Source of the DNA: Planctomycetota bacterium
Lineage (GTDB): Bacteria; Planctomycetota; Phycisphaerae; Phycisphaerales; SM1A02
Direction: 5' to 3'
Length of the DNA stretch: 53,420 bases
NCBI GenBank assembly: GCA_022568135.1
Contig: JADFFQ010000022.1
Span: 1 to 53,420 of the forward strand
Position numbers and translations under genes: made by a program
Notes under the pieces: model-generated
What the model was told of the DNA's origin: nothing
Seen by the model: only the letters and a program-made list of their open reading frames with translations
The model's database searches: none
Shown: piece after piece, positions 9,499 to 19,800 of the stretch
Position numbering within the stretch: the first letter of the stretch is position 1
Layout of the letters: the number at the start of each line of letters is the position of its first letter

Positions 9499-10986
9499 AT
9501 GACCATCGCCGAGCTGATTGCCGGCCTATCGATCGAGCTGGTCCGTGGGTCAGGTTCGACGGTCATCCGTGAAATCGTCGAGGATTCCCGCTGCGCCAGC
9601 CCCGGCTGCCTGTTTGTCGCCAGAGCAGGCGCCAAAGTCGATGGTTGTGCCTTCATTGCGGATGCGATCGCCGGCGGCGCGGTTGCCGTTTTGTGCAAGG
9701 ACGCCGGCGCCGTTCCCGACGGCGCGGCCGTCGTGGTGGCCGACGATGTCACTACGGCTGTGGGGGAACTGGCCGAACGCTTCCACGGCCATCCCGGCGA
9801 GGTGTTGAGACTGATCGGCATCACCGGCACCAACGGCAAGACCACGACCGCTCACCTCATCCATCAGATTCTCAACCAGGCCGGCGTTCGCTGCGGCCTT
9901 GTCGGGACGGTGCAGATCGACGATGGAGCAGCCGTCACCCCGGCGTCCCTGACCACGCCGCCGGCCATCGAGATCAGCCGCATTCTGCGGAGAATGGTGG
10001 GCAGCGGCTGCGCGGTCGCCGTGCTGGAAGTCTCCAGCCATGCCCTGCATCAGCGCCGGACTGCCGGTCTGCGCTTCGACGCGGCGGTCTTCACCAATCT
10101 TTCGGGTGACCACCTCGATTACCACGGCACGATGGACGCGTATGCTCAGGCCAAGGCCGGCCTCTTTGAATCCTTGGCAGCCGAGAGCTCCGCGATCGTG
10201 AACATTGACGATCCCGCAGCCGATCGAGTGCTGCGGGATTGTGCGGGCCGAACGCTCCGCTGCAGCCTGACCGACCCGACCGCCGACTGCTTCGCCGCGG
10301 TTGGCCGCCAAACGATCGAGAACGTTGAAGCGGTATTGACTGGACCGTGGGGCGTGTTTGAGGTGTGCCTGGGGTTGATCGGCCGGCACAATGTCGCTAA
10401 CGCGCTGCACGCTACGGCCGTGTGTTGGGTCTTCGGCGTTGAGAGGGCGGCGTTGCAATCGGGGCTGAGCTGCTGCACGCCGCCGGCAGGGCGCCTGGAG
10501 GCGGTGACGGGGCCCGGTGACGAATTCACGGTGCTCGTTGATTACGCCCATACCGATGATGCTCTTGCGAACGTGTTGCGCGCGCTGCGGCCGGTGGTGC
10601 CCGTCGGTGGTCGATTGCGGCTGGTGTTCGGTTGCGGCGGCGACCGTGATCGCACCAAACGCCCACGGATGGCCCGGACCGCCGCCCGGCTCGCTGACGA
10701 ACTGATCATCACCTCCGACAATCCGCGCACCGAAGACCCGCAGGCAATTATTGACGACATCCTTGAGGGAATACCCGCCCAACGGCTGGCCGAGACGATC
10801 ACGCTGGTTGATCGGAGACACGCGATCGAGCACGCGATCCAGCGGACTCAGCCGGGCGACGTACTGCTCATCGCCGGCAAGGGACACGAGCCGTACCAGA
10901 TCATCGGTACCCAGAAGCGGCCGTTCGACGATCGTCTCGTCGCGGCCGATGCGTTGGCAAATCATCGAGCCAAGGCGGTCACGTGA
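9499..10986 (+). CDS. murE: UDP-MurNAc-L-Ala-D-Glu:meso-diaminopimelate ligase MurE
   Basis: MurE adds the third residue of the peptidoglycan stem peptide in the cytoplasm. The 495-residue product has the Mur ligase ATP loop GTNGKTTT at about residues 110-117, the VLEVSSHAL segment, and DNPR at 407-410. DNPR is the motif that selects meso-diaminopimelate over lysine, so DAP-type peptidoglycan is expected. ATG 9499 gives the usual N-terminus MTIAELIAGL; the open frame extends to a TTG at 9469 that adds nothing conserved. The stop overlaps the murF start by four bases, so the two are translationally coupled. It supports a peptidoglycan-building planctomycete. Confidence 0.97.
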   Translation: MTIAELIAGLSIELVRGSGSTVIREIVEDSRCASPGCLFVARAGAKVDGCAFIADAIAGGAVAVLCKDAGAVPDGAAVVVADDVTTAVGELAERFHGHPGEVLRLIGITGTNGKTTTAHLIHQILNQAGVRCGLVGTVQIDDGAAVTPASLTTPPAIEISRILRRMVGSGCAVAVLEVSSHALHQRRTAGLRFDAAVFTNLSGDHLDYHGTMDAYAQAKAGLFESLAAESSAIVNIDDPAADRVLRDCAGRTLRCSLTDPTADCFAAVGRQTIENVEAVLTGPWGVFEVCLGLIGRHNVANALHATAVCWVFGVERAALQSGLSCCTPPAGRLEAVTGPGDEFTVLVDYAHTDDALANVLRALRPVVPVGGRLRLVFGCGGDRDRTKRPRMARTAARLADELIITSDNPRTEDPQAIIDDILEGIPAQRLAETITLVDRRHAIEHAIQRTQPGDVLLIAGKGHEPYQIIGTQKRPFDDRLVAADALANHRAKAVT

Positions 10987-12485
10987 ACTTCTTCAACGCG
11001 GACAATCTGCTCGCCCATACTGCCGGCCGATGGCTGCAACGCCCGGATCGCCCGGCGACTCTCGCCGGCGTTGGGATCGACTCGCGGAGCGACCTCGCCG
11101 GCAAATGCTTTGTAGCTATCAAGGGAGAGCACCACGACGGCCACGACTATCTTCGGCAGGCGGTTGACGCTGGAGCGGATTTGCTGATCGTTCACCGCCA
11201 CCCGCTTGAGCGTGATCTGCCACCTCATGTCGGCGTGTTACAGGTAGACGACACGCGGGCGGCCCTGGGGCGGCTGGCGTGCGCGTACCGTCGGCAGCTT
11301 CGCCGGACCAAGGTCATCGCCATCACCGGTTCGGCCGGCAAGACCACCGTAAAACACCTCCTTGACGCGGCGCTCTCGACCTCGATGCGGGGCAGCGCCG
11401 CACCAAGATCGTACAACAACGACATTGGCGTTCCACTCACGATCCTGCGGACCGATCCCCAGGATGAATATCTGATCGTTGAGATTGGGGCCAACCGGCC
11501 GGGGGAGATTGATCACCTCGCCGCGATGGCTCAGCCGGATGTGGCCGTGATTACGATGATCGGCCGGGGGCACCTTGGGGGTTTCGGATCGTTGGAGATC
11601 GTTGCCCGCGAGAAGGCGGCGCTGCTGCGGCATATGCAATCGAACCCTTTGGCGGTCGTCAACGCCGACTCGCCGCATCTGCGCCGACATATTCACACGG
11701 CCGAGTCGCTCGTCCTGTTCGGGCAGGCCGATGATGCCGATCTTCGATTGACCGACTGGGGCGCCGATGAGGGCAACTGGAGGTTCGAGGTAAACGGGCG
11801 CGACCGATTTCGCCTCGGCCTGCCGGGCAAGCATAACGCGCTCAACGCACTTGCGGTGGTGGCCGTGGCCCGCCGGCTGGGGATCGCCGATCGGCGGATC
11901 GACGCGGCTCTTGGGCAGTGCGAGCCGGTCGAGATGCGCATGAGTTGTCATCGCATCGGCGACATCGTTGTGTATAACGATGCCTACAACGCGAACCCCG
12001 ACTCGGTCATCGCGGCCGTGAACACGTTCGCCGAGCTCGCGGCCGACGCCACGCGTCGCGTCCTGGTGCTTGGTGATATGCTGGAGCTTGGCGAGGCCGG
12101 GCCACAGCTGCACCGAGAGATTGGCCAATTCATCGTTGACCTCGATCAAGGGGCGCCGATCGACCACGTGATACTGGTCGGCCCACTGGCACAACACACC
12201 GCGGTGCCGATCAGGGGGGTCTGGCCGGCGAATCGGCTCACCCTGCTGAGCGAAATGAACGCGAAGACCGCAGCCGCGACGGCCGGTCTTCTTCAGCCGG
12301 GTGATACGGTGCTGCTGAAGGGTTCGCGGGCGGTCGCGCTTGAACAAGTATTGGATGCAATCAAGCGACGACACGAAGGTGGCGATGTTGTGGCAGGGGT
12401 ACAGCGCGGGGGCCAGCCCCGCCGCGAAACAATGACAAGAGCGCCCGGTGTTCTCGAGCCGCCAACCCTAACCCCTGACTCCTAA
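10983..12485 (+). CDS. murF: UDP-MurNAc-tripeptide:D-Ala-D-Ala ligase MurF
   Basis: MurF joins D-Ala-D-Ala to the UDP-MurNAc tripeptide, the last cytoplasmic step of the precursor. GTG 10983 overlaps the murE stop. The 500-residue product has the ATP loop ITGSAGKTTVK at about 114-124, the YNNDIGVPLT motif, and VYNDAYNANPDSV near residue 330. Recognisable MurF sequence ends near VLDAIKRRHEG; the last 30 or so residues are an unconserved tail. The stop codon TAA (12483-12485) lies inside a seven-base repeat array that also forms the mraY leader, so the C-terminus may have been extended by the repeat insertion. The order murE-murF-mraY is the usual dcw order. Confidence 0.96.
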   Translation: MNFFNADNLLAHTAGRWLQRPDRPATLAGVGIDSRSDLAGKCFVAIKGEHHDGHDYLRQAVDAGADLLIVHRHPLERDLPPHVGVLQVDDTRAALGRLACAYRRQLRRTKVIAITGSAGKTTVKHLLDAALSTSMRGSAAPRSYNNDIGVPLTILRTDPQDEYLIVEIGANRPGEIDHLAAMAQPDVAVITMIGRGHLGGFGSLEIVAREKAALLRHMQSNPLAVVNADSPHLRRHIHTAESLVLFGQADDADLRLTDWGADEGNWRFEVNGRDRFRLGLPGKHNALNALAVVAVARRLGIADRRIDAALGQCEPVEMRMSCHRIGDIVVYNDAYNANPDSVIAAVNTFAELAADATRRVLVLGDMLELGEAGPQLHREIGQFIVDLDQGAPIDHVILVGPLAQHTAVPIRGVWPANRLTLLSEMNAKTAAATAGLLQPGDTVLLKGSRAVALEQVLDAIKRRHEGGDVVAGVQRGGQPRRETMTRAPGVLEPPTLTPDS

Positions 12486-12496
12486 CCCCTGACCCC
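12469..12496 (+). repeat. Heptamer array B (TAACCCC / TGACTCC units)
   Basis: Four exact seven-base units (TAACCCC, TGACTCC, TAACCCC, TGACCCC) run without gaps, with a degenerate unit before them and mraY starting five bases later. The third unit supplies the murF stop codon. The same unit occurs in inverted orientation on the far side of mraY at 13666-13700. Confidence 0.9.
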
Positions 12497-12501
12497 TCAG
12501 C

Positions 12502-13665
12502 ATGCTCTACAACCTGCTCCAGGCGACCAGCGAGTGGCTCGACGAACGGGGCCTTTATTCGCTGCTCAAGGTCTTGTACTACATCGAATTCCGAGCGTTC
12601 GCAGCGGCGCTGTTGAGCTTCGGACTGGTGCTGGCCTTCGGCCGGTGGGTCATTCGCTGGCTGATTCGACAGAAGATCGGCGACTCACCGGAGTTCTACC
12701 ATGCCGACCTGAATGAGTTGATGGCCAGCAAGACGGCCACCCCCACCATGGGGGGGATTCTCATCGTCGGCTCGACACTCGTGACCATGTTCCTGCTGGC
12801 GGACCTTCGCAACCGGTACGTGATCATCGCGTTCTTCGTGCTGGGTTGGCTGGCGTTGCTCGGAGGCGCCGACGATTGGCTCAAGCTGACCTCGGCCCGC
12901 CGAGCGCCGGGCTCGCGCGAAGGCCTCCATCCGTGGGAGAAGCTGTTGTTTCAACTCGGTATCGGCGCGGTGGCGGGCTTATTTCTGTTTCGCCATGGCA
13001 TCGGCGACGAGACGACCCGGGTGCTGACGCTTCCGCTTCAACGCACGTATCGGCCGGGCACCATGGAGTTGGAGCAAGGCGTGTTGGTGCTGGGAGGATT
13101 TGCCTTCGTGCTCATCTCGATGATGCTCATTGCCGGCACATCCAACGCCGTCAATCTCACCGACGGCATGGACGGTCTGGCGGCGGGCACCCTGGTGGTC
13201 GCCTCGTTTGCCTTGATGGTCCTCTGCTTCATCGCAGGGAGCGTGGAGACGGCGAAGTTCCTCAACTTCCCTCATATCGACGGGGCGGAGGAGTTGATGA
13301 TCGTCACCGGTGCGATGGCGGGCGGGTGTCTCGGGTTCCTGTGGTACAACTGCGCGCCGGCCCAGGTGTTCATGGGCGACACCGGGGCGCTGCCGTTGGG
13401 CGGCCTGATGGCTTACATCGCCGTGGCCATTCGTCAGGAGATTCTGCTACTGATCATCGGCGGCGTGTTCTTCATGGAGATGGCCAGCGTGATCATCCAG
13501 GTAGCCTACTTCAAGTCGACGAAAGGTCAGCGAGTTTTCCGCTGCTCACCGGTCCATCATCATTTCCATCTGGGCGGATGGTCCGAGCAGCAGGTGGTCA
13601 CGCGGTTCTGGGTGTTGGCGGTCGTGTTCGCCATGATCGCGCTGGTGTCGATCAAGCTCAGGTGA
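12502..13665 (+). CDS. mraY: Phospho-N-acetylmuramoyl-pentapeptide-transferase MraY
   Basis: MraY moves phospho-MurNAc-pentapeptide from UDP onto undecaprenyl phosphate, forming lipid I at the inner face of the membrane. The 387-residue product is polytopic (about ten spans) and carries KTATPTMGGILI near residue 80, the catalytic NLTDGMDGLA near 218-227, MGDTGALPLGG near 293, and the His-rich SPVHHHFHLGGWSE near the end. ATG 12502 has no SD; a C-rich heptamer array occupies the leader, and another begins right after the stop. MurD, FtsW and MurG would usually follow, but here a convergent rluD-like gene does, so the cell-wall cluster ends early. Confidence 0.97.
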   Translation: MLYNLLQATSEWLDERGLYSLLKVLYYIEFRAFAAALLSFGLVLAFGRWVIRWLIRQKIGDSPEFYHADLNELMASKTATPTMGGILIVGSTLVTMFLLADLRNRYVIIAFFVLGWLALLGGADDWLKLTSARRAPGSREGLHPWEKLLFQLGIGAVAGLFLFRHGIGDETTRVLTLPLQRTYRPGTMELEQGVLVLGGFAFVLISMMLIAGTSNAVNLTDGMDGLAAGTLVVASFALMVLCFIAGSVETAKFLNFPHIDGAEELMIVTGAMAGGCLGFLWYNCAPAQVFMGDTGALPLGGLMAYIAVAIRQEILLLIIGGVFFMEMASVIIQVAYFKSTKGQRVFRCSPVHHHFHLGGWSEQQVVTRFWVLAVVFAMIALVSIKLR

Positions 13666-13700
13666 CAGGGGCCAGGAGTCAGGAGTCAGGGGTCAGGGGC
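13666..13700 (-). repeat. Heptamer array C (CAGGAGT / CAGGGGC units)
   Basis: Five exact seven-base units (CAGGGGC, CAGGAGT, CAGGAGT, CAGGGGT, CAGGGGC) start at the base after the mraY stop and end six bases before the rluD-like stop. Read on the minus strand they are the same C-rich, TGA-bearing unit as array B, so mraY is flanked by inverted copies. Confidence 0.9.
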
Positions 13701-13706
13701 AGTTAC

Positions 13707-14879
13707 TCACAGCATCTGGGCCAGCTCGATCGTCGCGCCGGCGACGTTGGGCGCCTTAACGAAACGGTATTGCCGAAGCAACATGACCAGGTCGCGGAAG
13801 TCCTGAGGCAGCGGCGACCGGAACGTCATGGCCTCGCTTGTGATCGGATGGCTGAAGCTCAGCATCGCCGCGTGCAGCGCCTGACGCGCGATCAACGGGT
13901 CACGAGCAGATCGATCGCCGGCCCCCGCCGGGCCGGTCACATCGCCGACCGTCAGATGTCTGCCGCCGTACATCTCATCGCCGACGACCGGGTAACCGAG
14001 ATACGCCAGATGCACGCGGATCTGGTGCGTTCGGCCGGTCTTGAGCTGAATCTCCAGAAGCGAGAACTGATCATACAGTTCGCGCACGTGGTAGATCGTC
14101 ACCGAGGGCTTACCGGTGTCGTCCCAGCGGACGGCGTATTTCTCCCTTCGGGAGGAGTGTTTGCCGAGCGGAACATCAATGACGTCGGCGACCGGCTCGA
14201 CCTGGCCGTGCACGACGGCGAGGTATCGCTTCTCGGTGCGGCGCTGCTCGAACTGCCGGGCCAATCGCCAATGGGCCGTCTCTGATTTGGCCGCAACCAT
14301 CACGCCGGTCGTATGGCGATCGAGCCGATGCACCACGCCTGGGCGGGCGAACTCCTCTCCAACTGTGGAGAGCGTCCCGCCCGAGCGGTGCAGGAAGTGA
14401 TACGCCAGAGCGTTGATGATCGTTCCGGACCTATGGCCACGGGCCGGATGGACGATGATGTCGTCGGCCTTGTTGAGAACGATCAATTCGTCATCTTCAT
14501 AAAGCACGTCGAGCGGGATGTCCTCGGCGGCGATCTGTGTGCTCGGCGGGGGCGGAAGGATGGCCACGATCTCATCGCCCGCATGTAGCCGGGTCGAAGG
14601 CCGAGGCACTCGGCCGTTGATCGTCACCGCCTGTTCTTTGATCAGCCGCTGTAGGGACGTTCGACTCAGGAACGGTATGCGATCAACGAGATAGCGATCG
14701 AGGCGCTTGTTGAGGTTTCGCGTAATTTTGAAGCGAACCGAGATCGGCGTGTCGTCATCGTCGGCTTGCTGTTCGTACAGCGCGAACAACGCTTCGCGAT
14801 CAACCTTGCCGCCTGGGGCGATCAGGTCGCCGCTGGGGCCGTTGGATTTTGACTTCGCATTCCGGGCGGACGGCATCAA
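13707..14879 (-). CDS. RluD-like 23S rRNA pseudouridine synthase
   Basis: The enzyme isomerises uridine to pseudouridine in structured RNA; RluD-type members act on large-subunit rRNA. The 390-residue product has an S4 RNA-binding domain at about 55-115 (LDRYLVDRIPFLSRTSLQRL) and the catalytic domain with ARPGVVHRLDRHTTGVMVAA. The nucleophile should be Asp187; the usual K-D-T after R-L-D is R-H-T here. TGRTHQIRVHLAYLGYPVVG is the other family signature. An acidic, unconserved N-terminal extension of about 45 residues is present. The ATG overlaps the stop of the upstream TPR gene by four bases, so the two form an operon. The exact RluA-to-RluD subtype cannot be settled by eye. Confidence 0.92.
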   Translation of the reverse strand: MMPSARNAKSKSNGPSGDLIAPGGKVDREALFALYEQQADDDDTPISVRFKITRNLNKRLDRYLVDRIPFLSRTSLQRLIKEQAVTINGRVPRPSTRLHAGDEIVAILPPPPSTQIAAEDIPLDVLYEDDELIVLNKADDIIVHPARGHRSGTIINALAYHFLHRSGGTLSTVGEEFARPGVVHRLDRHTTGVMVAAKSETAHWRLARQFEQRRTEKRYLAVVHGQVEPVADVIDVPLGKHSSRREKYAVRWDDTGKPSVTIYHVRELYDQFSLLEIQLKTGRTHQIRVHLAYLGYPVVGDEMYGGRHLTVGDVTGPAGAGDRSARDPLIARQALHAAMLSFSHPITSEAMTFRSPLPQDFRDLVMLLRQYRFVKAPNVAGATIELAQML

Positions 14880-15628
14880 CCGCCGCCGACCTCGACCGTC
14901 GGCAGGAGATCGCGGAGCACCTCCTCAATAACCACCGGATCAAGCGATTCAGGCTCGGGCTGGTCGGGCAGTTGCTCCCGCGTCGGCAGTGAGACAGTCT
15001 GGGCGTAATCACCGACCCTCGCGGCGCGGGCCAGCGCACGCTGGGCCAACTTGGGGTAGTAGGGTTCGGCGCGCTGGGCTGCCTGTTCATACAGGCTTCG
15101 GGCCGGCTCCAGATCGCCGCGCGACTCCGCCACCACCGCCCGTCCGTTGAGCGCGCTGACCGCGTGCAGCGTCATCGCCAGGGATTGATCGTCCGCTTCG
15201 AGCACCTCCCGAAACAGACGGTCGGCGCGGTCGAGATACTCCAGGCGCTGCTCATCGGTAAGCGTGAGCGGGAGATCGGTCAGCGTTGGATCGGCCCCCA
15301 GCGCGCGGCCGGCCTGGACCGCGCGCAAGAGCGTGTCCGCGGCCTGCCGCTTCGCCTGCAGCGGCAGGCCCGGAATGTCGGCATAACGCTCGGCGACGTC
15401 CTCGAAGCTGCCGGGAAGTCGAGCTTCCAGGAACGCCGTCCACCCCTGCTCGACGTACGCGCGCTTGTGCTGCTTCCAGCGGAGCAGGCCCATGTAGACT
15501 CCCACCGCGATAAGGGCCATGAGCAGCCACGACGGCCCCTTGGTCCGCAGCCACAGAACGAACTCCTCGTTGAGACGGCTTTCGCTGAGCTCGGTCTGGT
15601 GAACCTGCTTGAGCCGGTCGCGATCCAT
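14876..15628 (-). CDS. Membrane-anchored TPR-like protein
   Basis: The 250-residue product has a cytoplasmic N-terminus, one predicted membrane span at about 33-49 (WLLMALIAVGVYMGLL), and a helical body of paired helices with Ala/Leu/Tyr spacing typical of TPR-like repeats (for example SLYEQAAQRAEPYYPKLAQR). The build resembles YfgM-type periplasmic TPR proteins with a single anchor, which work with the secretion or outer-membrane assembly machinery, but the likeness is architectural only. It is the first gene of a two-gene operon with the pseudouridine synthase, overlapping it by four bases. Confidence 0.75.
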   Translation of the reverse strand: MDRDRLKQVHQTELSESRLNEEFVLWLRTKGPSWLLMALIAVGVYMGLLRWKQHKRAYVEQGWTAFLEARLPGSFEDVAERYADIPGLPLQAKRQAADTLLRAVQAGRALGADPTLTDLPLTLTDEQRLEYLDRADRLFREVLEADDQSLAMTLHAVSALNGRAVVAESRGDLEPARSLYEQAAQRAEPYYPKLAQRALARAARVGDYAQTVSLPTREQLPDQPEPESLDPVVIEEVLRDLLPTVEVGGG

Positions 15629-15737
15629 CGGTCATACTCCCTCACGTGCTGGGTCGGGATGGCCGCGGTGATCCTATCGCACGGCTGCGGCCCTGGCAAC
15701 GATCGAGCCGCGCTCCCGCTGAACCGCCCAACACCGT

Positions 15738-16709
15738 CTATTTCAGTTCTTCAAGGGCGGTCTCCAGCCAGGTCAGGCATGCCTCGAGGTATCGCGGATT
15801 CCCTTCGGACCTGAGAAACTTCGGTGCAGTGCCCGCTAGCAAGGCCCGCCGAATCATGGCCAGGCGCGGGTAGTTTTCGTCAACGTCGAGCCCCTGCGCC
15901 TTGCGAGCATCGGCGATCGCCTTGACCGGCTTGGCGGGTCCAAGGCGCTGGGGTCGCGCCCACAGTTGACGCTCCAGGTAGACCGCATCCTCGACCCAGT
16001 GGCCGGGGCGGACTTCCGCCAGATCGATCAGACTCACCGGGCCCGACTCCAGAGAGACGCGGCTCATGGCATTGGCCAGATGAAGGTCGCCGTGCAGCCA
16101 GTGGCGGACGTCCCGGGCCTGCCATTGCTCAAGAATCCGCTCAAGACGATGGCGAAGTACCTTGATGGCTGAGTTCCAACGCTGCTTGTGAGCGATGGTG
16201 TTGATCTTCAAACTTCGCTGCGCATCGCGCACTAGGTCAGTCCACGGCTCGGTCTTTGGTTGGGCATCGACGGGATAGGTTGATGTGGCGGCGTAGAATC
16301 GGGCGGCTGCGTCAGCCGTTCGCATCATATGGTCCTGGTGCCAGTGGGTGCCGAGCGGGCCATGCCCGAAGCGCTCCATAACCATCCAGGCCAGATCGTA
16401 GTCACCGAGGGTCTCGCCGGAGGCATACAGCTTCGCCACGACGAGGGCCTGGCTGTCAGGGGTCTGAAGCCGGCGCGTCCACAGCAGCTCGCGCTGAACG
16501 ACGGGCACCTTCACCACCACCGGGGCCTCGCCGCCATCGCCGAGGCGCAACATCGCGGTGCCCGTGGCCGCTCCCCCTCGCTGCCAGTCAGCCTTGAACC
16601 AAGTGATTTCTCCCAGTTGTCCCCCGCAGGCCTCGGTAAGCACAGGGGCGAGGCTTGCCCCGAGGCTGCGCGCGCTGGGCTGTGGAAGATCGCCAGAATC
16701 GTGGCTCAC
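15738..16709 (-). CDS. APH/choline-kinase-fold phosphotransferase, substrate unknown
   Basis: The 323-residue product has the aminoglycoside phosphotransferase fold signatures: a probable ATP-contact lysine in PVVVKVPV (about residue 67), the catalytic loop HGDLHLANAM at 206-215 and the metal-binding LIDLAEVRPGHW at 227 onward. Asp208 and Asp229 are the expected catalytic and metal residues. Family members phosphorylate small molecules such as choline, sugars, amino acids or aminoglycosides; nothing here identifies the substrate, and resistance should not be assumed. The start is GTG 16709 without an SD. It is divergent from the large oxidoreductase-like gene, with about 145 bases between starts, so they may share a regulatory region. 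Confidence 0.85.
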   Translation of the reverse strand: MSHDSGDLPQPSARSLGASLAPVLTEACGGQLGEITWFKADWQRGGAATGTAMLRLGDGGEAPVVVKVPVVQRELLWTRRLQTPDSQALVVAKLYASGETLGDYDLAWMVMERFGHGPLGTHWHQDHMMRTADAAARFYAATSTYPVDAQPKTEPWTDLVRDAQRSLKINTIAHKQRWNSAIKVLRHRLERILEQWQARDVRHWLHGDLHLANAMSRVSLESGPVSLIDLAEVRPGHWVEDAVYLERQLWARPQRLGPAKPVKAIADARKAQGLDVDENYPRLAMIRRALLAGTAPKFLRSEGNPRYLEACLTWLETALEELK

Positions 16710-16854
16710 GGCCGATGCTCAGGAACCAGGCTGATGCAGACAGCCTATCTCGAACACCGGGCGTGAACAAGGGCGGCCGCGGCCCAACCGGCACCGCCAC
16801 CAGGTGAATCGAGGGCGGCTGGCCGGCCGTACAATCGACCCTCTCGTGAGCACT

Positions 16855-19800
16855 ATGCGATCATCCACCCCCCAGCAGGTGAACCTCGCTCAGCACGAAG
16901 GTTGGGCCCTCTTCTCCGCCGCCGAGGCCATGCTCAAGGGTGCGCTGGAAGCGGAGACCCTCGTGAAACTGCTCGCGGGACCTCGAAGTGAGTCATTTTC
17001 CAGCCTGTTCGATCTGGGCGGGGACCGCTTGGTCTCGCAGTTGCTGCGTACTCACGGAACGAGCCTGCTCGCAACTCCCGACGCCAGCCGCGGCGTGACA
17101 CTCGCCGCGCATGCAGCGGTCTCGGCCCATCAAGCGTTCGCCCTGGTTCCCAACGACCAGCTCGATATCACCATGCCCGCGATCACCCGGGCTTGCGACT
17201 GCTCATTTGATACCGGGGGCGCAATGTGCCTGGTGTTGGAAGACGATCCGCAGAATTGTCGGGCCTCGTGCCCGCGACGCGCAGCCATTCGTTTGGACCT
17301 GCCATGCATCGAGCCGACAGGAGTTGCACAACTGCGCGATGCGATGGAGCAGGGACTGCGTCTGAGCCGATCCGGGCGCGGCGTGGTGGCGATGGTGGTG
17401 CACCGCTGGATTCTGCGAGCCGTCGAGACGCTGGATGCTCGTCCGAATCGAGTCACGGATCCTGTCCATACCCCGATTGTCCACCGCGACCGACGCGGCC
17501 CCCGCTGGGCGGAGACGGGCGGCGTGCTACGGATGGCTCGTCGATTGGAGATGAACCTCACCACCAGCGCCCCCAGCCCCGGGGAAAGGCTGCCGGTCGG
17601 CTTCATTGTCATCGGCGCCGCCGCCGGGGCCCTGTTCCACCTGATTCACGTGCTGCGGTTGCACGGCCGAGTGCCTGTGCTTCAGCTGGGCCTGGTTCAC
17701 CCGATCGACGACTCGATCGTGCAGCGATTGCTCGGCCGATGCGAGCGAGTCGTTGTGCTGGAACCCCGACCCGGGTCGATCGAGACCGGCGTGCTTGGGG
17801 TGTGCGAGGCAATGCGCAGTCGCGGCGAGCAACCGGCCGTTGTGTGGTCCCGGACGCTGCCCCCCGACCCGGCGGGGACCGCGCAGGTCATGCGGCCCGA
17901 TGGAGCCCTGCACCCCTCGGCCTTGTCCGCCAAGATCGTCCATTTGCTGCGCACCATCCGCCCCGGCCTGGTGGTGGCTTCCTCACCCGGGTCCAACCTG
18001 CTGCTGCCGGGTGGGGCTGTGTCTCCTCGAGGCATAGAACTCGGCTCCGTCGGGGCGCTGGCCCAGATCCGTAGCGTGCTTGCCGACGTAGACCAGTGGC
18101 TGCGCGATCAATCGGCGATTGACGAGGGGTCCGCAGAGGCCCCTGAGCCGACGGCCCTGGCCATCGACGGGATCGAGCCGACCGGGACAGCCGGGCGAGT
18201 CGTGCGCGTGGAGACGTGGCCATATCAACGATTTCTTTCCGAAGGATTCGCGTCCTTGCAGCAGGCGGCGAGGGATGACGGTTCGTGGATCTTTGTGATC
18301 TCGTCTATTGGTGCTGCGGATGGGCAAGACGTGGAGCGGATGGTGCGAGGCGCCGCGCCAGTCACACGAGCTGACCGGGTGCGGATCGAGCTGGCCGATC
18401 TGAACGACCGCGCCGCATTCCAGGATTTGCTGCGTGCGCTGACCCTGCTCGATCAGCTGAGCGTGGTCATTGTGCGCGACGGGCCCCCACCTCGGTATGA
18501 CGTGGCTGCCATGGAACGGTCCCGCGCTGAAGTCGACCGCCTGGGATATGAACCCAGCCAGCGCGCGGTCTGGCCGGCGGAGGAGGCGTGCGCTATTCGT
18601 CATCCGGCTGACCCGATGCGGTCCCCCCCATCACCTGTGTCGAGCTCAGCGGCGATGCGAACGCAGTTCAGCGTTGTCCGGCCTTCCCAGTCTCGACCCG
18701 ATGGCGTGCGGCGCCGGTTCAGAATCCGTCCTCTCTTGGAGCAGGCGGAGGTCGTTCGGGCCCGGCCGCCAGCGAGCACCTGGCGGGATGCGCGGGGCGC
18801 CCGGTTGGCCCGGCCCAAGCCCCTCCATGCCGGTCAGTCCCAATGGCGAGTCCACTTGGCAGGATTTCGTGGACCGGCGCCAGGTGTGGCCGCATGGGCG
18901 CTGTGTGAAGCCGGCCGAATCATGGGCTACCAGGTCCGAAGTCTCCATGACCCCACGCCAATCGGCCCCGGCCTGCGCGCGTGGGCCCAGGTATTGTTTG
19001 CACGACCGGGCCGAGATCAAGCTCCAGTGCCCGTCACCGCAGCGATCCCCTACGGCGAAGCTGATTTGTTTCTCGGACTGGAGCTTCGCGAAGCCCTGCG
19101 GGGCATCGAACCCGGCGGATCGTTGCGTGTGGCGAGCCCCGACCGCACCTGGGCGATCATCAACTCCGGGTCGTGTGAGGGCCAGCGCGACGCCCAGCCA
19201 CCTGCGGAGTCCGCGGCCCAGGCAGCCCCGGCCCTGCTTGCGGTCTGCCGGCCCCAGTCACCGCTGATCGAAGACTTCGCCCGAGCCTGTCGCAACGCTT
19301 TCCATACCGATCGCGTCGTTGATCTGGCTCTCCTCGGCGCGGCGTTCCAGCGCGGGTTGATCCCGGTGACACCCGACGCCATCGAGGCGGCCCTGCAGCA
19401 GGCCGAGGCACGAGGCTTCGGCCGGGCTAATGAAGCCTTCCATTTCGGCTGTCACCTTGCCGTCGATGGCCGGCAGTTTGCTCGCTGCAACGCCACCCGC
19501 GCTGACGAGGCCCCTCGCATCGTCCGCCGCACGCTCCTGGTGTTGAAACGCAGACGGCGGGCCGGTACACGGTCGGGTACCGCTCGCTTCGCGCTCATAC
19601 TGGAGCAGACCCTCGCCCAGATGCCCGGTTTAGCGGAAACGGACCTCGGCCGACACGCCCGCCGAGACCTCGTGATCGCCCTGCAGCACTGCCTCGCCTG
19701 GGGTGGACTCGCCTATGCCCAGCGATATGCCGATCTGGTCACCGCACTGTACCGAGCTGACCGCGGCGACCAGGGGCGAGCGATCACCCGCAGCGCCATT

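Noticed and set aside
9550..10965. 471-codon open frame on the minus strand
   Set aside because: It is the exact antisense of murE; long antisense frames are expected in GC-rich DNA, and its sequence has no protein-like motifs.
12846..14285. 479-codon plus-strand frame
   Set aside because: It runs across the end of mraY, array C and the antisense of the rluD-like gene, and is rich in Arg, Gly and His as typical of a shadow frame.
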